Origin: Candidatus Competibacteraceae bacterium | GTDB taxonomy: Bacteria > Pseudomonadota > Gammaproteobacteria > Competibacterales > JAHEDQ01 | Assembly (NCBI GenBank): GCA_024641125.1 | Contig: JAHEDQ010000007.1 | Coordinates: forward strand, 1 to 48,051 | Reading direction: 5' to 3' | Length of the DNA: 48,051 nt | In this document: piece by piece, positions 44,226 through 48,051 of the stretch | How the letters are laid out: each line of letters starts with the position of its first letter | How positions within the stretch are numbered: the stretch's first letter is position 1 | The notes under the pieces: model-generated | What the model was told of the DNA's origin: nothing | What the model saw: only the letters and a program-made list of their open reading frames with translations | Databases searched by the model: none | Translations under genes and position numbers: made by a program

Positions 44226-44977
44226 TCCGGCTCAACCCGGCTTCGGGTTTTCATGTATTCCACCAGTTCCGTCTGGGCGGTGGACTGGGCCAGCTCAATG
44301 GCATTGCGGCCTTCGAAGTCCGGCAGGGTTGCCGATGCCCCGTTCAGAACCAGTCGTCGGGCGATGGCATCGTTACGGCCTATGACGGCAAGGTGAAGTG
44401 CGGTCTGGCCGTGATCGTTGGTCAGCTGCTGGTTTGGTGCTCCGCCCGCGAGCAACACCTCGACCACCCGCGAATAGCCTTCGTAGGCGGCCCGCATCAG
44501 AGGTGTCCATCCATATACATCGGGAACATCTACGGCGGCCCCGCGTTCCAGTAGTCTGCCGGCCGCCTCGGCATGCTGTTTGGCCGCCGCCATCATCAGT
44601 GCCGTCCAGCCGTTGGCTGCGCGGTGATTGATTCGGGCATTTCCGTCCAGCAGGAGATCGATCATACCAATGTGCCCGGACCAGGCCGCGTAGATCAGGG
44701 CTGTGCCGGCCGCTCGGTTTTCCCGACCTACGTCCGCGCCCGCGTCCAGTAGAGCGTCTGCCAACGCCACGTCGGCACTGCGGGCTGCGCACATCAAAGC
44801 GGTTTTCCCGTTCACGGTGGCGTGATTTACGTCATCCACATCCGGCAGCAATCGCGACAATGCGGCGGTGTCGTTGCGGGTTACGGCTTGCAGCCATGCG
44901 GATTCCAACGCCGCATCCGCCCGCGCCGCCAACGCAAGCATCGCCAACAGAAAGGGAAGCAGTGCGCGGTGCATCAA
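44216..44977 (-). CDS. Exported ankyrin-repeat protein
   Basis: 253 residues: an N-terminal signal peptide (ALLPFLLAMLALAARADA) and about six ankyrin repeats (NGKTALMCAARSADVALADALLDAG-type units of 33 residues, about 55-240), so it is a periplasmic protein-binding scaffold. Partners are unknown. Its start overlaps the stop of the DUF6352-like gene by four bases, placing it last in the fdhD operon. Overlaps the convergent Rieske gene end by 10 bases. Confidence 0.85.
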   Translation of the reverse strand: MMHRALLPFLLAMLALAARADAALESAWLQAVTRNDTAALSRLLPDVDDVNHATVNGKTALMCAARSADVALADALLDAGADVGRENRAAGTALIYAAWSGHIGMIDLLLDGNARINHRAANGWTALMMAAAKQHAEAAGRLLERGAAVDVPDVYGWTPLMRAAYEGYSRVVEVLLAGGAPNQQLTNDHGQTALHLAVIGRNDAIARRLVLNGASATLPDFEGRNAIELAQSTAQTELVEYMKTRSRVEPDQH

Positions 44978-46011
44978 ATCCTGTTCAGCTCCGGCAGATT
45001 GACCAACAGATTCTGCGGTTTCATGCGCAACATGCCCGCGGAATCCACCGCCAGGGCCAGATGAACAGGATGATCCTGCAGCGACGGGTCGCGGAAACCG
45101 GGTGTTCCCATATTCATGGAGAACAGTGCCACAATGCGTTCGAGGGTCTCTGCGTCCGTCTCATTTCCCTGAAAGAGCCCGTTCAAAATGCGGTTGCTCT
45201 CCGGGTCCAGGCCAATGTGCCAACGCCAGTCCGAGTCGTCGATTCGGGTCACCGCCCGAACGCTCACCTGCGCCCCGGTGAAGTGTTCAATCCACAGCGC
45301 GAGCAGCTTTTCCAGCGCCGCCATTCCGGGGCCGCCCAGGGCGAGATCAAGTACCATGTCGAAGGGCTCCCGGCGGGTGAAGTAGGACCCGGCCGAACTG
45401 TCCGTCAATACCTCTAATCCATCGGTTTTGGGTGTCGATCCGATACTGGCCTGTTGAATCAACGAATCCAACACTCGAACCGCCCCAGGGGTTCTCACTC
45501 TGGCCACCGCATCCGCGTCGGCAAGCTGGACACCGTTGCCCAGGGCGGCCATTTGCGTGCGGAAAAACAGCTCACCGGCCCGATACAGAAACGGATCGCC
45601 ATGCCGCTCCACCAGATGCTGAACCAGAAGCTGCGTCAGTAAATCCAGCAGCGGCGCCGCGGTCGCGGCCGGCCCCGGTTGAACCAGCTTGAGGTAGGCA
45701 CTTTCCAGGTCAGGCTGCGTCAGCAACAGACCGCGAAAGGCGAGTGCAGCCCGGTAGTTGTCTTGGGTGTCGGTATCGGCCAGCGCGTCCAACTCGTGCT
45801 CCGACACTGGGCGCCGGGCATCCAGCATCAGCCGACGGTGCAGATGCCTTTCGGCATCGCAGGAGTCTTCGATGGGTGCCAATTCCGGTCTCGACCACAG
45901 AGCGCTCAGGAAGGCGTCGGACAGTTCCAGGTGATCGCGATTCGAGATCCGCAGCTGCCGATAGCCGTTGTCGGGCCACGGCTGCGCCGATTCGGACAAG
46001 GATTCAGCCAT
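44974..46011 (-). CDS. DUF6352-like protein
   Basis: A 345-residue soluble protein. I recognise it as DUF6352-like from memory, mainly from its place between an fdhD-linked regulator and other genes. Features: NGYRQLRISNRDHLELSDAFLSALWSRPEL at the start (about residues 15-45), AERHLHRRLMLDARRPV, GDPFLYRAGELFFRTQMAALG in the middle and a C-terminal domain with DWRWHIGLDPESNRILNGL. No catalytic motif, signal or membrane segment is seen. It overlaps the regulator gene by eight bases and the ankyrin gene by four. Possibly an accessory factor for a molybdoenzyme. Confidence 0.65.
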   Translation of the reverse strand: MAESLSESAQPWPDNGYRQLRISNRDHLELSDAFLSALWSRPELAPIEDSCDAERHLHRRLMLDARRPVSEHELDALADTDTQDNYRAALAFRGLLLTQPDLESAYLKLVQPGPAATAAPLLDLLTQLLVQHLVERHGDPFLYRAGELFFRTQMAALGNGVQLADADAVARVRTPGAVRVLDSLIQQASIGSTPKTDGLEVLTDSSAGSYFTRREPFDMVLDLALGGPGMAALEKLLALWIEHFTGAQVSVRAVTRIDDSDWRWHIGLDPESNRILNGLFQGNETDAETLERIVALFSMNMGTPGFRDPSLQDHPVHLALAVDSAGMLRMKPQNLLVNLPELNRI

Positions 46012-46915
46012 GGCTCCATATCATTTTGCCCGCCGTGGCGAGATCGTAGCCGCCGAAGGCCTGTGCTGCCTGCTGACTTTGCTCACGGGAAAGCAATTCC
46101 AGCACATGCCGAAACAGGGTCCGGAAATAGACGCCTTTGTCCAGCACCAGGTCGAATGCCTCCCAACCGGTGGGGATAAAGGCGAGGCCGAACTCCCGAG
46201 CGGTGGCCTGCGGTCCCGGCGCCACATCCGCCAATCCCAGATTCAAGTGGCCTGCCGCCTCACGTTCGGAGCGTGCACGCCGGGCGACCTGCAGGTCATC
46301 CTCGGCAAGCCTGTGTTGCGACAGTACTTCCTGCAGGAATCGACCGGTTCCGGCATTCGCCTGACGCAATGTCCAACGCAACGGGCGGGCGAATACCGCC
46401 TCCAAGGTACTTACTTTATCCGCCCATTGACGCGCCAGCATCAGGCCCTGCTGGCGCGCGAATGCCCGTACCACGATCCACTGTCTATGACGGGTGTGGG
46501 TTTTCAGTAACGCCGGATGGCGCAGTTCGGATTCTCTGAGCGGTCCCCAGTGGATGCAGCACACATCGGCCCGATGTGCGGCCAGCAGGTCGAGGCCGAG
46601 GCGCGTTCCGGTGGGCGTATAAGCAATTACCGCTTGGGATCGGGTGTACTCGGCAAGATCCAACATCAGGCGCGACATCAATGGATCTCCGGCGCCCACC
46701 ACCACCAGTCGGTCGGTGAGCAGTCCCCCGTGGCTCGATTCCAGCAGCCAGCGATCAACAAGCTCGCGGGGAAAAGTCCACTTGCCCGTTATTTTGGTTC
46801 CGGGGATGCGGCCGTCGCTGACCAGCGCATAAACGGTTTTCTGGTTCAGGTTGAGGTAAGCCGCAACCTGGCGCACGGTCATGAACGGTGCGGGATCGCC
46901 CGATGTCGACGTCAT
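46004..46915 (-). CDS. Helix-turn-helix regulator with periplasmic-binding-like domain
   Basis: 303 residues: an N-terminal excisionase/MerR-like helix-turn-helix (FMTVRQVAAYLNLNQKTVYALVSDGRIPGTK, about residues 11-42) with KWTFPRELVDRWL, then a substrate-binding-like domain (about 70-300; PBP_like type) with LVVVGAGDPLMSRLML, RQANAGTGRFLQEVL and GLADVAPGPQATAREFGLAF. Proteins of this architecture often sense molybdate, tungstate or a molybdopterin intermediate. The gene overlaps fdhD by four bases, so it probably controls formate-dehydrogenase or cofactor genes. Confidence 0.82.
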   Translation of the reverse strand: MTSTSGDPAPFMTVRQVAAYLNLNQKTVYALVSDGRIPGTKITGKWTFPRELVDRWLLESSHGGLLTDRLVVVGAGDPLMSRLMLDLAEYTRSQAVIAYTPTGTRLGLDLLAAHRADVCCIHWGPLRESELRHPALLKTHTRHRQWIVVRAFARQQGLMLARQWADKVSTLEAVFARPLRWTLRQANAGTGRFLQEVLSQHRLAEDDLQVARRARSEREAAGHLNLGLADVAPGPQATAREFGLAFIPTGWEAFDLVLDKGVYFRTLFRHVLELLSREQSQQAAQAFGGYDLATAGKMIWSHG

Positions 46916-47775
46916 GATGCGGGTGAGCCCCGGCGGGTCTGATGTGACGCTCCGGCCGGTCGCATCGGCGCTGCATCGAAAACAATGTGCTCGGCGCCGT
47001 TAAATACCAGAAAGTGCCGACCCTTGGCCCGCGCAATCAGAGTTACGCCCACCTGCCTTGCGATGTCCAGGCCCATCTGGGTGATGCCGGACCTGGACAG
47101 CAATACGGGAATGCCCATCTGGGCCACCTTGATCACCATTTCCGATGTCAGGCGGCCGGTGGTGTAGAATATTTTGTCTGCCCCCTGGGTATTCTCAAGC
47201 CACATGTGGCCGGCAATGGCGTCCACCGCGTTGTGGCGGCCCACGTCCTCCACAAAAACCAGAATGTCCTCCCGGTCGCACAGAGCGCAACCGTGCACGG
47301 CCCCAGCCCGCCGGTACACCTCATTGTGGTCGCTCAGCTGTCCCAGAAGACGGTAAATCTCGGATTGCGACATGGTTGCCCGGGGCAGCCGCAGCTGGTC
47401 CAGTTCGCCCATGATGTCGCCGAAAACGGTGCCCTGCCCGCAGCCTGTCGTGACGGTACGCCGTGACAGCCGCTGTTCCAGATCATCCACCCCCGAACGC
47501 GTGCTGACCACCGCGGACTCTACCTCCCAGTCCACCTGGACCGCCCGGATCTGCTCCAAATCCCGAATCAGGCCCTGGTTGCGGAGGTAGCCCAGGGTCA
47601 ACAGCTCGGGGTGGCTGCCCAGGGTCATGAGCGTCACCAGCTCGCGTTTGTCCAGATACAGTGTAAGCGGCCGCTCCGCCGCGATCTGACATTCCCGAAC
47701 TTCGCCGAACTCATCCACCGCGCTGCTGGCGGAGGAGGGGGTGAGTCCCTGACTGGATAGTTGCGGTTGTTGCAT
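46912..47775 (-). CDS. fdhD: FdhD sulfurtransferase for formate dehydrogenase
   Basis: Transfers sulfur from IscS to the molybdenum cofactor of formate dehydrogenase, an essential activation step. The 287-residue product has the family landmarks ERPLTLYLDKRELVTLMTLG, the active-site Cys112 in TTGCGQGTVFGD (one cysteine where E. coli has CxxC), VHGCALCDREDILVFVEDVGRHNAVDAIAG (about residues 160-190), TGRLTSEMVIK and GVTLIARAKGRH. It is first of the four-gene operon. No formate dehydrogenase structural gene is in the window. Confidence 0.93.
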   Translation of the reverse strand: MQQPQLSSQGLTPSSASSAVDEFGEVRECQIAAERPLTLYLDKRELVTLMTLGSHPELLTLGYLRNQGLIRDLEQIRAVQVDWEVESAVVSTRSGVDDLEQRLSRRTVTTGCGQGTVFGDIMGELDQLRLPRATMSQSEIYRLLGQLSDHNEVYRRAGAVHGCALCDREDILVFVEDVGRHNAVDAIAGHMWLENTQGADKIFYTTGRLTSEMVIKVAQMGIPVLLSRSGITQMGLDIARQVGVTLIARAKGRHFLVFNGAEHIVFDAAPMRPAGASHQTRRGSPAS

Positions 47776-48022
47776 TATGATTCTTTACTGCATGGACACT
47801 TGGTAGTTGAATCGACAGCGGCGCGCAAAAAGCATTCCCCCACATGCGATTTCGGCGCAAAACGATTCGGGTCAATTTGACTCATACGGCTCCGTTGCTG
47901 TCCAACGCTCTGCCTTGCGTCCGGCGCGGTCCGAATCACAGGGTGTCGGTCAACACCGGAACCGGGGCCGTGGTACGCTGGGAGATCAGACGCATACCAC
48001 GGCCCCGAAGGAGAGTATCACC
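47776..48022. other. Divergent intergenic region upstream of fdhD
   Basis: About 247 bases, presumably with the fdhD-operon promoter on the minus strand and the promoter of a rightward gene. Near 47776-47790 the sequence is AT-rich (ATTATGATTCTTTACTG). No other coding frame is supported. Confidence 0.4.
47964..48006 (+). promoter_or_regulatory. 12-bp inverted repeat before the next gene
   Basis: Perfect arms GGGGCCGTGGTA (47964-47975) and TACCACGGCCCC (47995-48006) with a 19-base loop. It ends one base before AAGGAG, the ribosome site of the apparent GTG start at 48023. It could be an operator or an mRNA structure controlling translation; there is no T tract, so a terminator is less likely. 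Confidence 0.5.
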
Positions 48023-48051
48023 GTGCCCCCGTCCAGTCCTATGCTCCCCCC
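48023..48051 (+). CDS. Start of a rightward gene (partial)
   Basis: AAGGAG at 48008-48013 is nine bases before GTG 48023, which opens a frame to the end of the window (reads MPPSSPMLPP). Only nine codons are visible, so the product cannot be named. An ATG six codons later is an alternative start. Its place opposite fdhD suggests, without proof, a molybdoenzyme-related gene. Confidence 0.35.

Noticed and set aside
1-48051. CRISPR array, prophage, integrative element or complete insertion sequence
   Set aside because: No regularly spaced repeats, integrase, transposase or phage structural genes were seen; only the two short non-coding elements near 28.7-29.0 kb.

Overview
The window is a stretch of chromosome from a GC-rich gammaproteobacterium. 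The gene neighbourhoods (trmJ-cysE, pepA next to lptF-lptG, pilA/pilBCD joined to coaE-zapD, sucCD, cysS, gloB, dksA) are typical of the class. The mix of type IV pilus genes, DUF2173-like proteins, a Rieske protein with a twin-arginine signal and metal-handling genes suggests the order Chromatiales or a relative, but that rank is inference. I see no tRNA, rRNA, CRISPR array, prophage or complete insertion sequence. About 45 genes fill the window, in many short operons.

Layout. 1-7.2 kb: end of trmJ, then cysE, pepA (minus), a cyclase-hydrolase fusion (minus), lptF-lptG for lipopolysaccharide export and an RDD membrane protein. 7.4-8.5 kb: three tandem small DUF2173-like genes. 8.5-21.2 kb (minus strand): the type IV pilus block. 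In transcription order it holds a PP0621-like gene, pilS and pilR, then pilA, a GT-C/TPR membrane glycosyltransferase, a family 2 glycosyltransferase, pilB, pilC, pilD, coaE and zapD. PilA has a good sigma-54 promoter, matching the sigma-54 activator PilR beside it, and both pilA and pilR end in clear intrinsic terminators. The two sugar-transfer genes between pilA and pilB look like a dedicated pilin-modification module.

21.3-28.5 kb: sucC-sucD, a glutamine-dependent nadE, a small membrane protein, an MFS transporter, a DUF1415 protein, arfB and a zinc-ribbon membrane protein. 28.5-29.1 kb: a gene-poor patch with two abutting elements of about 167 bp with long terminal inverted repeats (MITE-like). 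29.1-34.8 kb: a glutathione S-transferase, a receiver/GGDEF/EAL protein with degenerate catalytic motifs, and a PII-type calcium-like P-ATPase.

34.9-39.5 kb is a metal-homeostasis region. A CsoR copper sensor with a palindromic operator precedes a CopZ-like chaperone, the Cu(I) ATPase CopA, a 25-residue membrane micropeptide and an unknown gene. Facing it are a SmtB-like zinc sensor with its own palindromes and a cation diffusion facilitator. 39.6-43.1 kb: hisI, cysS, yidD, gloB and a DksA lacking most zinc-finger cysteines. 43.5-47.8 kb: a Rieske protein, and on the minus strand an overlapping operon fdhD, helix-turn-helix regulator, DUF6352-like, ankyrin protein, probably tied to molybdenum-enzyme (formate dehydrogenase) maturation. 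The window ends with a 12-bp inverted repeat just before what looks like the start of a new gene.
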